Made by a program: the position numbers and the translations under genes
Assembly (NCBI GenBank): GCA_020053595.1
Contig: JAGVMV010000011.1
Coordinates: 1-32,301 of the forward strand
Origin: Thermoleophilia bacterium
GTDB lineage: Bacteria > Actinomycetota > Thermoleophilia > BMS3ABIN01
Direction: 5' to 3'
Length of the DNA: 32,301 bases
Part shown: piece by piece, positions 6,607 to 14,708 of the stretch
How the letters are laid out: every line of letters begins with the position of its first letter
Position numbering within the stretch: position 1 is the stretch's first letter
The notes under the pieces: model-generated
The model's input: the letters and a program-made list of their open reading frames with translations, nothing else
Told to the model about the DNA's origin: nothing
Database searches by the model: none

Positions 6607-9369
6607 TCAGCGGCGCGAGAACAGCTTGAACAGCTCCACGGCCCAGACGACCAGGCTGGCAAAAGCAACAGCGATCAGCCAGTCGGAACCCAGAAGCCTC
6701 TCCGTATGGAAAGCCACTTGCAGGGGGCGCCAGTGCACCACCGCCACCATCATTACAGAAGAGAGGGAGAGTGCGCCGAGCAGCCAGGGATTGCCGATCA
6801 GTTTCCGGTTGAGGACGCTGCGTTTGAGGTCGCGGAAATTGAGGCTGTCGAAGAGCTGGAACAGGGTCAGCACCACGAATGCCATCGTCCGCGCGTAATT
6901 GATGTCGACGTGCTCCCGCAGCGTGAAGAAACCGCCGGGAAAGTAGGCGGTGAGAACCAGCAGGCCGCCGAGGCCGGAAACCAGGCCGACGAAGATTATC
7001 AGCCTGAGTACCTGCCGGTCGACCACGGATTCGTTCCGGGGCCGTGGCGGCGCCAGCATGGCGTCCGGCTCCCGTGGGTCGACTCCCAGTGCCAGGGCCG
7101 GCGGACCGTTGGTGACTAGGTTGATCCAGAGTATCTGCACAGCCATCAGCGGCAGGATCAATCGGCCATCCTGCAGCAGCCCGAGGGGCGAGGCGAAAAT
7201 CACGCCCAGAAACAGCGTCAGTACCAGCCCGGCATTGGAGGACAGGAGGAAGCCGAGGAACTTGCGGATGTTGAGGAAAATGCTGCGGCCTTCCTCGATC
7301 GCCGCCACGATGGTGGCGAAGTTGTCATCGAGCAGGACCATGTCGGACGCCTCGCGGGCGACGTCGGTGCCGGAGCGGCCCATGGCGATGCCGATGTCGG
7401 CCTGCTTCAGAGCCGGCGCGTCGTTGACGCCGTCGCCGGTGACGGCCACGGTATGCCCGTTTTTCTGGCAGGCGGCAACGATCCGGACCTTGTGACCGGG
7501 GGAGACCCTGGCGAAAACACTGGTGTCGCCGAGGCGGCCGGCCAGCTCTTCGTCGGTCACTTCGTCTAGCTCCGGCCCGGTCATCGATCCACCCGGTATG
7601 CCCAGCTCCGCGGCGATGGCGGTCGCCGTAGCCTGGTGGTCGCCGGTCACCATGTAGACCTGGATGCCGGCCTTCTGGCATTCGCTGATGGCGGCAGCCG
7701 CCTCGGGCCGCGGTGGGTCGTAGATCCCTGCCAGTCCCAGGAAGACCAGTTCCTGCTCACAGTCGGCGATGTTGGCGCAGGCTTCAAGCTGCACAGACCT
7801 GCTGGCTATGGCCACGGTCCTGAGCGCCCTGGCCGCCATCTCCTCGGCGGCCTCGAGCAGACGCCGCCGTTCTTCATCGGTCAGGCGGACCGCCCTGCCG
7901 CCACTCATCCAGCTGTCACAGCGGGGGATTATCCCTTCCGGCGCTCCCTTGGTGTGGAGGATGGCGCCGCCGCCACCGGCGCTGACGATAACGCTCATCC
8001 GCTTGCGTTCAGATGAGAAAGGCTCTTCCTCCAGGCGCTGGTTCTCCTGACGGAGCAGCGGGGAATCCACGCCGAGCTTGGCCGCCATGGTGACCAGCGC
8101 CGCCTCGGTCGGCGTACCGAGAATTGTCCAGCGGCCGTCCTTTCCTTCCACCAATGAGGCGTCGTTGCAGAGGGTGGCGCTCATGGCTACGGCCATGGCG
8201 CCGCTCATGGCCTCCGGCGGTCCCTCGACCTCGCCCACCGGGTCGTAGCCGGCGCCCGCCAGGCTGACGGTTCCCGCAGGCATATATATCTCGCGCACGG
8301 TCATCTCGCCCATGGTTAGCGTACCGGTCTTGTCGGAACAGATCGCCGAAGTGCTGCCGAGGGTCTCCACGGCGGGCAGCTTGCGGATGACCGCCTGACG
8401 CCTCGCCATCCTCTGGGTCCCCAACGCCAGTGACCCGGTGACGACGGCGGGGAGCCCTTCCGGTATGGCGGCCACGGCCAGCGCCACGCCGAACAGCAAC
8501 AGGGTGAGAACGCTTTTCCAGTCGCTGCGGCCGGAGACCAGCAGACCGGCGACAGACACAGCTCCCGAAGCCAGCAGGATGATGACCGCCAGGCGTCTGG
8601 CCAGCTGATCGATGTTCTGCTTCAGCGGTGTTTCCCGGCTGGGGATGGACTGGATCAACTTCGCGATCCTGCCTAGCTCGGTATCACCGCCGGTAGCCGT
8701 CACTACGGCCAGGCCGCGCCCCCGGGCGATGGTTGTTCCCGCGTACACCATGTTGGTGCGGTCGGCCAGCGGCGTGTCGGCATCGAGCGGCGCCACAGTC
8801 TTCATCACCGTCGCGCTTTCACCGGTCAGCGCGCTTTCGCTGGTCTCCAGAGAACTAGTTTCACAGAGCCTCGCGTCAGTGGTGATCCTGTCGCCCGCCG
8901 CCAGAACCATTATGTCGCCGGGAACCAGCCGGGAAGCGGGAGTGCGCTGATGGTGGCCGTCGCGGACCAGGGCGGCTTCCGGACCGCTTAGCTCCTTGAG
9001 TTTCTCCAGGCTCCTCTCCGCCTTGTATTCCTGAAAAAAACCGAGCGCGGCGTTGGCCAGGACGATGGCCATGATGACCAGGGTGTCATAGGGAAGGCCC
9101 TCTTCCCGGTCGAGAAGCCAGATAACCAGGTTGAGCGCCGCCGCGGCCAGCAGCACGATGATCAGAACGCTGCGAAACTGGTCGAGCAGGAGTTTCAGGG
9201 GATTGACCCGGGGTTTGTCAGGCAGCTGGTTGGGGCCGAAGTAGCCCAGCCGGGAGACGGCTTCATCGCGGCTCAAGCCACGCGCAAGGTCTGAATCAAG
9301 CAGCGACAGGACTTCCTGGGAGGGGAGGCTATGGGCGGATTCTCTGACCTGGTTCGTTTCCATTGCCAC
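6607..9369 (-). CDS. P-type cation-transporting ATPase (P2-type, Ca2+-ATPase-like)
   Basis: The 920-residue protein is a full-length P2-type pump: cation_ATPase_N domain at the start, TGES in the actuator (182-185), phosphorylated Asp346 in SDKTGT, TGDH at 575, the TGDGVND hinge at 644-650, and a C-terminal four-helix domain. Membrane helix 4 keeps PEGLP with Glu304. In helix 5 the SERCA Glu771 position is Leu715 (SSNAGLVL), and in helix 6 the SERCA Asp800 position is Asn754 (INLVTNGPP). These are key calcium ligands, so the transported ion is uncertain and calcium should not be assumed. It sits between a zinc-ribbon protein (43 bases upstream) and the helicase. Acts in the cytoplasmic membrane. 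Confidence 0.9.
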   Translation of the reverse strand: MAMETNQVRESAHSLPSQEVLSLLDSDLARGLSRDEAVSRLGYFGPNQLPDKPRVNPLKLLLDQFRSVLIIVLLAAAALNLVIWLLDREEGLPYDTLVIMAIVLANAALGFFQEYKAERSLEKLKELSGPEAALVRDGHHQRTPASRLVPGDIMVLAAGDRITTDARLCETSSLETSESALTGESATVMKTVAPLDADTPLADRTNMVYAGTTIARGRGLAVVTATGGDTELGRIAKLIQSIPSRETPLKQNIDQLARRLAVIILLASGAVSVAGLLVSGRSDWKSVLTLLLFGVALAVAAIPEGLPAVVTGSLALGTQRMARRQAVIRKLPAVETLGSTSAICSDKTGTLTMGEMTVREIYMPAGTVSLAGAGYDPVGEVEGPPEAMSGAMAVAMSATLCNDASLVEGKDGRWTILGTPTEAALVTMAAKLGVDSPLLRQENQRLEEEPFSSERKRMSVIVSAGGGGAILHTKGAPEGIIPRCDSWMSGGRAVRLTDEERRRLLEAAEEMAARALRTVAIASRSVQLEACANIADCEQELVFLGLAGIYDPPRPEAAAAISECQKAGIQVYMVTGDHQATATAIAAELGIPGGSMTGPELDEVTDEELAGRLGDTSVFARVSPGHKVRIVAACQKNGHTVAVTGDGVNDAPALKQADIGIAMGRSGTDVAREASDMVLLDDNFATIVAAIEEGRSIFLNIRKFLGFLLSSNAGLVLTLFLGVIFASPLGLLQDGRLILPLMAVQILWINLVTNGPPALALGVDPREPDAMLAPPRPRNESVVDRQVLRLIIFVGLVSGLGGLLVLTAYFPGGFFTLREHVDINYARTMAFVVLTLFQLFDSLNFRDLKRSVLNRKLIGNPWLLGALSLSSVMMVAVVHWRPLQVAFHTERLLGSDWLIAVAFASLVVWAVELFKLFSRR

Positions 9370-9412
9370 AGATTATACCCCTGCGGCCGGGTTCTGATTC
9401 GCCGAGACGGAT

Positions 9413-9778
9413 CTAGCTTGCCTGGTGAGCCTCCAGGTCAAGCTGCTCGAGATCCTTTTTTGCCTGGATATCGTCGAGCCGGTCGTTGAAGGCGGCGGCG
9501 ATGTAGTCGACCTGTTCGAAGAAGAAGCGGTGAACGTCGACGGCTGCGGGAATCAGGGTGATCTGCTGCTCGATGTCTTCCATCAGACGCTGCAGCTGAC
9601 GGCAGCTGTCGGCCAGCTGTTCGCCGCCGAGCAGGGAGATTGGCCGGTCGCAATACGGACAGGCCGCGGTTTCTTCAATTGCTACCTGGGATTCGTCGAC
9701 CCAGATATAGGTCAGACATTCAGGACAGATCGCCCAATACACGACCGGTCGACGCCCCCCCTTGGCGTTGCCAGACAT
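9413..9778 (-). CDS. Zinc-ribbon small protein
   Basis: The 121-residue protein has two CxxC knuckles, CPEC at 18-21 and CPYC at 40-43, that should form a zinc ribbon. A charged helical tail follows (residues about 52-115, rich in Glu, Asp, Gln and Leu) that could be a coiled coil. No signal peptide or membrane segment is seen. I do not recognise the family. It is first in the minus-strand run with the ATPase, helicase and LOG genes, with no gene close upstream on that strand, so its upstream region may hold the operon promoter. Confidence 0.65.
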   Translation of the reverse strand: MSGNAKGGRRPVVYWAICPECLTYIWVDESQVAIEETAACPYCDRPISLLGGEQLADSCRQLQRLMEDIEQQITLIPAAVDVHRFFFEQVDYIAAAFNDRLDDIQAKKDLEQLDLEAHQAS

Positions 9779-9891
9779 TTCGCACCCCCGCGAAGTGGTT
9801 TAGCAGGGCATTAGTCTATCACCTGCAACGAGGGTTGGGAATAGGCGCCTGTTTCTCAGGGTTTTCCCTGAGCCGTACCGGTAAATATCGG

Positions 9892-10326
9892 CTATTTGAC
9901 GCTGAAGGTTTTGCTCACGGGATTCGCGTTGTCGGTCTGGATCTTCAGCATGACCTCATACTCGCCCTTGGGCCAGGTCGCCGTCGCCCGCTCCAGTGAA
10001 CCGGTGATGATATTGGAGTTCTCCTCGGAGGTGAAAGTGGCGGAATCGATGTCCTGGGCCTGGTTGCCGAGTTCGCCGCTGAGGTATCTCCAGTCGATGC
10101 TTATCTTCGTACCCGCAGGGGCGTTGTCGAGATCGGCGGTTACGAAGAAGGTGCCGGCATCCTTTGAGAGCGTGGACATGTCGCTGGAGCAGGAGTCGCC
10201 ATCGAGCTTTTCGCAGAGCTTGACATTGGATAAGCCCGCGGTAGAAACATTACAGCCGCCGAGGACCAATGACATAACGGACGCCGCGGTTGCGACAGCT
10301 ATCAAAATGAGAAAAAATCTTTTCAT
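9892..10326 (-). CDS. Putative lipoprotein
   Basis: The 144-residue product starts with a lipoprotein signal: basic MKR, a hydrophobic stretch, and a lipobox LGGC at about residues 22-25. A strong GGAGG lies a few bases before the ATG. The mature part has three further cysteines near its start (LCEKLDGDSCSSDM includes two) and a beta-strand-rich C-terminal half (KGEYEVMLKIQTD), perhaps an immunoglobulin-like sandwich. The family is not recognised. It is divergent from the propeller lipoprotein at 10494 with a 167-base shared upstream region. Confidence 0.65.
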   Translation of the reverse strand: MKRFFLILIAVATAASVMSLVLGGCNVSTAGLSNVKLCEKLDGDSCSSDMSTLSKDAGTFFVTADLDNAPAGTKISIDWRYLSGELGNQAQDIDSATFTSEENSNIITGSLERATATWPKGEYEVMLKIQTDNANPVSKTFSVK

Positions 10327-10493
10327 CGTAAAACCTCCGTCTTTCGGGGATGCCGTGGGCTTCCACCGTCGATATGTCTATATGTCTGTTTCACCCGTTT
10401 ACCGCGGGAAGAATACCATCAATATTGACGATTTGCACCTTTTCGCTGTAGGTTCTGCCGAGCAGGAATCGTATTTTCTATCTGGAGGCATGA

Positions 10494-11966
10494 ATGAATT
10501 ATCTGAAACGGACGCTGGCGGTTCTGCTGCTGGCGTTACTTCTGCTGGCGGCCGGCTGCAGGGAGACCACGATGACCACCGAGACGCAAACCCGCACAAC
10601 CATACCACCGGAGGTCCAGGGCGACGCCGCCAGCACGAAGCCGTCAATTTCAGCTGACGGCCACTTGGTGGCCTTCCGGTCAGACGCCACGAATCTGGTG
10701 GTAGGGAGCACCAACGGAGCCCAGAGTATCTACGTCAAGGACACTCGGACCGGCGCCACCACGCGCGTCTCGTCCACGTCCGCCGGTGTCAACGGCAACA
10801 GGGACAGCTCCGATCCGGCGATCTCCGCTGACGGCCGTTTTGTCGCCTTTGGTTCCACTGCCACCAACCTGGTGCCGGGCGATACAGGCAGCCAGTGTGT
10901 ATCGGCCAGCGGCACCAATGTCAACTGCCCGGATGTGTTTATCAAGAACCTGGAGTCCGGCGAGACGCGGCTGGTTTCCGTGACTGCGAGCGGCGCGCAG
11001 GGCGACCAGGCAAGCATGCGCCCGGCGATCTCCGCCGCCGGCCGCTTTGTGGCTTTCCGTTCGGCCGCCGCCAATCTCGTGCCTGGCGACAGCAACGGAA
11101 AGGCTGGTATTTTCCTCAAGGACATGCAGACCGGAGCCGTTAGCCGTATTTCCGCGGGCACCGATGGAACCGGGGGGGACGACGACAGCGAGGCTCCGGC
11201 CATTTCCGGCGACGGTCGTTACGTGGCCTTCCGTTCAGCGTCCGGCAGCCTGGTTCCGGACGATGGAAATGGCACGATGGATGTTTTTCTCAAGGACGTC
11301 CAGACCGGAGCGCTCAGCCGGGTTTCGACCAGCGCCGCTGGAGTCCCGGGGGACGAGACCAGCGGCTTCAGTTCGCTGGCGCTCTCCGCCGCCGGCCGTT
11401 TTGTCGCTTTTGAGTCGGCGGCGACCAACCTGGTTTCCGGTGACGCCAACGGCAAGCGGGACGTGTTTGTGAAGGACACACAGACCGGCGCGATCGCCCT
11501 GGCGTCGGCTGACGCCGCCGGGAACCAGGGCGACGAGGACAGCTACCAGTCCGTCAGCATCTCGGACAACGGCCGTTTCGTTACCTTCAGCTCGGATGCC
11601 GGCAACCTGGTCCCCGGTGACACCAACAACGCTAATGGCAAAACGGATATATTTCTCAAGGATATGCAGACCGGCGCCATCACCATGATCTCGACGAATA
11701 GCGGTGGCGTGGCGCAGGGACAGGGCAGGAGCGGGTTCACCGCCATTTCCGGGGACGGCCGTTTCGTCGCCTATGATTCCGAGGCCGCCAACCTGGTCAC
11801 CGGCGACACGAACCGGAAGACCGACATCTTTGTCAAGGACACCCAGTCAGGGACGACGATCCGGGTCTCGACCAGTACGGCGGATATGGAAAACGGCGCC
11901 GGCGACAATTCAGGTACCACCGGTGACCAGATGGGAAACGCCAGCACTACCTATATCAATCGCTGA
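10494..11966 (+). CDS. TolB/PD40-type beta-propeller lipoprotein
   Basis: The 490-residue protein has a lipoprotein signal ending in the lipobox AAGC (about residues 19-22), and GGAGG is correctly spaced before the ATG. The rest is some eight tandem units of about 50-55 residues with the pattern SADGRFVAFxSxATNLVPGDTN followed by DIFVKDxQTGxxxRVS. These are PD40/WD40-like blades, so the mature protein should form a propeller on the outer face of the membrane. The DxNxxxD loops between strands could bind calcium, which is inference. No enzymatic site is evident. A remnant of the same blade type occurs at 25562, so the family has more than one member here. Confidence 0.8.
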   Translation: MNYLKRTLAVLLLALLLLAAGCRETTMTTETQTRTTIPPEVQGDAASTKPSISADGHLVAFRSDATNLVVGSTNGAQSIYVKDTRTGATTRVSSTSAGVNGNRDSSDPAISADGRFVAFGSTATNLVPGDTGSQCVSASGTNVNCPDVFIKNLESGETRLVSVTASGAQGDQASMRPAISAAGRFVAFRSAAANLVPGDSNGKAGIFLKDMQTGAVSRISAGTDGTGGDDDSEAPAISGDGRYVAFRSASGSLVPDDGNGTMDVFLKDVQTGALSRVSTSAAGVPGDETSGFSSLALSAAGRFVAFESAATNLVSGDANGKRDVFVKDTQTGAIALASADAAGNQGDEDSYQSVSISDNGRFVTFSSDAGNLVPGDTNNANGKTDIFLKDMQTGAITMISTNSGGVAQGQGRSGFTAISGDGRFVAYDSEAANLVTGDTNRKTDIFVKDTQSGTTIRVSTSTADMENGAGDNSGTTGDQMGNASTTYINR

Positions 11967-11977
11967 TCGGCCGGTCA

Positions 11978-12228
11978 TCAGGCCAGCTCGCCGATCTTGC
12001 TGATGACGAAGGCGATAGATTCGGGGATGCCGTCGAGGAGCGCCCCGACGGCGATGGCCCGGCCGCTGCCGCTGAACTCGTCCTCGCTGGGCTGGTTGAC
12101 AGTGTTCATGCCATGATGCCGGCGATGGCCCTCTTGGGGAGACGGGCGAACCAGCCGGCAAGCGCCCCGATCAGCAGCGCCGAACCGGCCAGCAGGCCCC
12201 ATAATCCTGCTTCCAGCCAGAGTGGCAA
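11978..12228 (-). pseudogene. ZIP-family metal transporter remnant
   Basis: On the minus strand a TTG at 12228, preceded by GGAGAG, opens a frame reading LPLWLEAGLWGLLAGSALLIGALAG (first 12 residues LPLWLEAGLWGL), typical of the first helix of ZIP zinc transporters, and stops at GIMA. Overlapping in another frame, EDEFSGSGRAIAVGALLDGIPES follows; the GALLDGIPES part is the characteristic ZIP helix motif. The frame then ends at ISKIGELA. The helices normally lying between GIMA and the loop before SGSGRAIAVG are missing, and so is everything after the GIPES helix. This is a gene with an internal out-of-frame deletion and a lost 3' end, not a working transporter. Confidence 0.7.
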
Positions 12229-12285
12229 GTCTACTCTCCTGTCATCAACAACGACAACCAGCGCCGGCGATGACCGTGCGCCGGT

Positions 12286-13044
12286 CTATTTCTGCTGCTG
12301 CGCCTGTTTGACCAGCAGGTTGAGGATCTCCTCAGCCTGGTCGAGAAAGCTGCTGCGCTCGAACGGTGACAACTGGCCGTCCGATTTACAAAGGACAAAA
12401 TTCCGGGTGTCAGATTCAACAATCAGATTTTTCATCTTGTTGATCATGGCTGGTTGAGCAAAGTATTTGATGATCTCCGGGCTAAAAAAATCATAGACAC
12501 TTTTTTGATCGGCGCCGTCCAGCGTGTAGGTCTTCTCGAATACCGGGTCGTCGACGACGATGCCACCGCCTTCACCCCGTAATTTATCCAAAAGGCCGGC
12601 TTGCCCCTTGTAAAGGACGAACGCGGGCAAGAGGTCAAAGGTTGGCTGGGCGACGGCGACAGCAGAAAAATGCGGGATGCCGTTGTCATGTCCCACCCCG
12701 CTTCCCATACTGTCCACGTGTTCATCATAACTGTAATCAAGTATTTTCCACGGCATGCCGTTTCGCTCCAGTTCGAAAAGGTTGCTCAGCCTGCGCCCCT
12801 GGCCATGATGCTGGTTGAACCGGAATTTATCCAGTGAATCCATGATGGAACCTGGTGGAATATTTGTATACACGGCGCCCATCTGGCTGGCGGCCCGGGC
12901 CAACTCATCCTTTTGCTGCTTGTTCTTTTTTAGAATGAACCGGAATACCAGGAAGATAAATCCGCCAAAAAATACAAATGGAACAATCACAAGAAAAAAC
13001 AGAAGCGCGAATCCAGCTATTGCTTCGGACACAAAGTCCTCCAT
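12286..13044 (-). CDS. Hypothetical membrane-anchored protein
   Basis: The 252-residue protein begins with one long hydrophobic segment (residues about 10-37, FALLFFLVIVPFVFFGGF) followed by a basic KKNKQQK, so it is probably anchored with its soluble part on the cytoplasmic side. The soluble domain contains NGMPWKILDYSYDEH and VYDFFSPEIIKYF, and it ends in a glutamine-rich tail. I do not recognise the family; it vaguely recalls DUF3137-type proteins, but the evidence is weak. The ATG at 13044 lacks a good ribosome site, so the start could be elsewhere. The neighbours are a ZIP remnant and an LppP/LprE remnant, giving no functional clue. Confidence 0.6.
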   Translation of the reverse strand: MEDFVSEAIAGFALLFFLVIVPFVFFGGFIFLVFRFILKKNKQQKDELARAASQMGAVYTNIPPGSIMDSLDKFRFNQHHGQGRRLSNLFELERNGMPWKILDYSYDEHVDSMGSGVGHDNGIPHFSAVAVAQPTFDLLPAFVLYKGQAGLLDKLRGEGGGIVVDDPVFEKTYTLDGADQKSVYDFFSPEIIKYFAQPAMINKMKNLIVESDTRNFVLCKSDGQLSPFERSSFLDQAEEILNLLVKQAQQQK

Positions 13045-13215
13045 TGTGTACAGCCATTGTGATCTTCAGATGCCGGTATCGGGAGTATATCCGGTAGTTC
13101 CTGGCCTGCCAATCCCGCTTCATGGTTCATCCATCTTGCCAATCGGACCATTTTTCAGCGGCACCATCCCTGGTGTAATTCCTTTACCCTGGCTCACAGA
13201 CAGGCCGCGAGGCAG

Positions 13216-13569
13216 CTACATCGTCGCGCCCTGCATCGATCCCGATGTCACCAGATTGCTGCCGTCCCAGTGAAGCTGGACTGTGGACGCGCCACCCGTC
13301 GGACAGCAGTGCGGGTCGGTAGGCAGATACACGTTGAATGTGACGGCGAAGGTCGTGCCGTTCACCGTCTGGCCAGTTTGCGCGCTGGTGAAGCTATGTT
13401 CCCCGAGCAGATAGCCATCCACGAAGAAGAAGTAAAAGTCGCCACCATAGCTGGCGCCTCCTACCGGCGTTGCGTGAATTGTGTGCAGGGTCGAGCCGGA
13501 TTGCCAGGCAGCGCCGGGGTCGAGTCCTCCGCGGAGCTCGTGGTGGGAGTCGTAGCAGCGGTATAAAAC
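13216..13569 (-). pseudogene. LppP/LprE-like lipoprotein, 3' fragment
   Basis: The minus-strand frame runs from a stop at 13570-13572 to a stop at 13216. It reads YRCYDSHHELRGGLDPGAAW, then TPVGGASYGGDFYFFFVDG, then DPHCCPTGGASTVQLHWDG. The last piece closely resembles the C-terminal signature of LppP/LprE lipoproteins (DPxCCPxGG...RFHWxG), known from actinobacteria. The N-terminal signal and lipobox are missing: homologous sequence ends at a 40-base inverted-repeat scar beside an IS3 remnant. A GTG at 13422 opens the last 68 codons, but starting there would discard half of the recognisable domain. Confidence 0.65.
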
Positions 13570-13605
13570 TTACGGTTTAGTGTTAAGGGAAACTGATGTA
13601 AGTTT
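13566..13605. repeat. Inverted repeat at IS/LppP junction
   Basis: AAACTTAC at 13566-13573 is repeated in inverted form as GTAAGTTT at 13598-13605, around 24 bases. It lies exactly where the LppP/LprE-like fragment loses homology and just before the transposase fragment, so it is probably an insertion or deletion scar. Confidence 0.5.
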
Positions 13606-13613
13606 CTGATTTT

Positions 13614-13892
13614 ATGGCCTCAAGGGGCAGCCGGGGTGACGCCTACGACAACGCCGCCGCCGAATCGGTCATGGCGACAATCAAGACCGAGCTGGCCCAT
13701 CGAAGCCGCTTCAAAACCAGGGATGAGGCGCAGCTTGCCGTGTTCAGATATATCGAGGGATTCTACAAACCTCTGAGGCGGCATTCGTCTCTGGGCTACC
13801 TGAGCCCGGCGGAGTATGAAAGAATGCTGGAAGAATCTCCGCTAGAAGCCGCCGTGTAAAGCTAAAGTGTCAATGGAAACGGGGTTGCTCCA
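13614..13892 (+). mobile_element. IS3-family insertion sequence remnant (orfB 3' end)
   Basis: The frame 13614-13859 encodes the last 81 residues of an IS3-type transposase: RGDAYDNAAAESVMATIKTE, which carries the final catalytic Glu of the DDE triad, then FRYIEGFYKPLRRHSSLGYL. The rest of orfB and all of orfA are absent, so it cannot move by itself. After the stop, the segment to about 13892 (AAGTGTCAATGGAAACGGGG, then TTGCTCCA) resembles the right terminal inverted repeat of IS3/IS51-type elements and probably marks the original right end. The left end is lost. The remnant separates the LppP/LprE fragment from the MNT-HEPN pair. Confidence 0.8.
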
Positions 13893-13977
13893 AGGAGTAA
13901 AAAGGTTCGGTTAGGAGCGATAATGAAATCCATTAGTGCCAAAGTATCCAAATGTCATACTTAACCAGTGAGATATA

Positions 13978-13983
13978 TATAAT
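13978..13983 (+). promoter_or_regulatory. Candidate -10 box for the MNT-HEPN pair
   Basis: A perfect TATAAT lies 21 bases before the ATG at 14005, with AGGTG at 13993-13997 as a possible ribosome site. This would give a very short leader. No good -35 box is seen at the expected distance. Confidence 0.4.
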
Positions 13984-14004
13984 GTCTCTTATAGGTGCAT
14001 TGAC

Positions 14005-14331
14005 ATGAAAAATTTACTCAACAACGAAGAAAAGGCGCTGATCGATTTCCGGATTTTGCTGGAAAAGGAATTCGGCGCCATTGACGTGCGGCTTTTCGGT
14101 TCCCGTGCCCGTGGCGAGGGAGATCAAGAATCAGACCTGGACGTTTTTATAGTGCTCCCGGAAATCACATGGGAGATTGAGAAAAGGTTATACGGTCTGG
14201 CGTTTGATTTAAGCCTGGAGCACAAAGTGTTGCTCGCTCCGGTCTTGTATTCACGAACCGACATCGAGAATCCAGCCATCAAGGCATCTCCTCTTTATAA
14301 AACTGTTCAAAGCGAAGGCGTCAAGGTATGA
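14005..14331 (+). CDS. MNT-type nucleotidyltransferase (HEPN/MNT antitoxin)
   Basis: The 108-residue protein has the minimal nucleotidyltransferase signature GSRARGEGDQESDLDVFIVL: a GSxARG motif near residues 32-37 and a DxD pair near 45-47. In MNT/HEPN toxin-antitoxin systems (MntA/HepT type) this protein modifies or neutralises the HEPN ribonuclease. The catalytic residues look intact. The gene overlaps the HEPN gene by four bases (ATGA), a usual arrangement for this pair. It is more AT-rich at its 5' flank than its neighbours, fitting acquisition with the nearby insertion sequence. Confidence 0.8.
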   Translation: MKNLLNNEEKALIDFRILLEKEFGAIDVRLFGSRARGEGDQESDLDVFIVLPEITWEIEKRLYGLAFDLSLEHKVLLAPVLYSRTDIENPAIKASPLYKTVQSEGVKV

Positions 14332-14543
14332 ACGAAGATTTATATGCTCTGGTGAGCTATCGCCTTGAGGAGGCTCATGAATCGCTTGAGGAAGCCGTTC
14401 TTCTGCTGGAAGGCCATAAGCCACGTGGCGCTCTCAGTCGAGCGTACTACGCCATGTTCTACGCAACTTTGGCCTTGTTGACTACGAAGAGTCTGGGTGC
14501 TTCAAAGCATTCAGGAGCGATTCGTTTTATTGGGGAACAATGA
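14328..14543 (+). pseudogene. HEPN-domain toxin, C-terminally truncated
   Basis: The 71 residues match the first half of a HEPN domain: YRLEEAHESLEEAVLLLEGH, then the helix AYYAMFYATLALLTTKSLGA and KHSG. HEPN proteins are usually around 120-140 residues, and their ribonuclease motif (RxxxxH type) lies in the second half, which is missing. I looked at the other forward frames after the stop and saw no continuation, so this is a deletion rather than a point nonsense mutation. The product would lack the active site. The MNT partner upstream is intact, so the module survives only as an orphan antitoxin plus a toxin stump. Confidence 0.65.
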
Positions 14544-14708
14544 AGCAGGCGTTTGCAAATGGTTAGCAGAAAGCCCCAAATTATTCCTGCCTAGCCGCAT
14601 GAGTATTATTTTTTCCTGAAACATAGCCATTTCATCAAATGGCTGCAATAATTACCACTGTCAGACCTCTGGTCTTTCGCGTGCCGGATTTTCCCGTAGA
14701 GGAGAGCC

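Noticed and set aside
7636-8016. Open frames opposite the P-type ATPase
   Set aside because: They lie wholly within a gene with all motifs intact and resemble no protein family.
12815-13566. Plus-strand frames opposite the unknown membrane protein and the LppP/LprE fragment
   Set aside because: The minus strand gives recognisable family motifs here, while the plus-strand products do not.
14544-14708. Continuation of the HEPN toxin after a point nonsense or frameshift
   Set aside because: I read all three forward frames and found no HEPN-like helix or RxxxxH motif, so a deletion is more likely.
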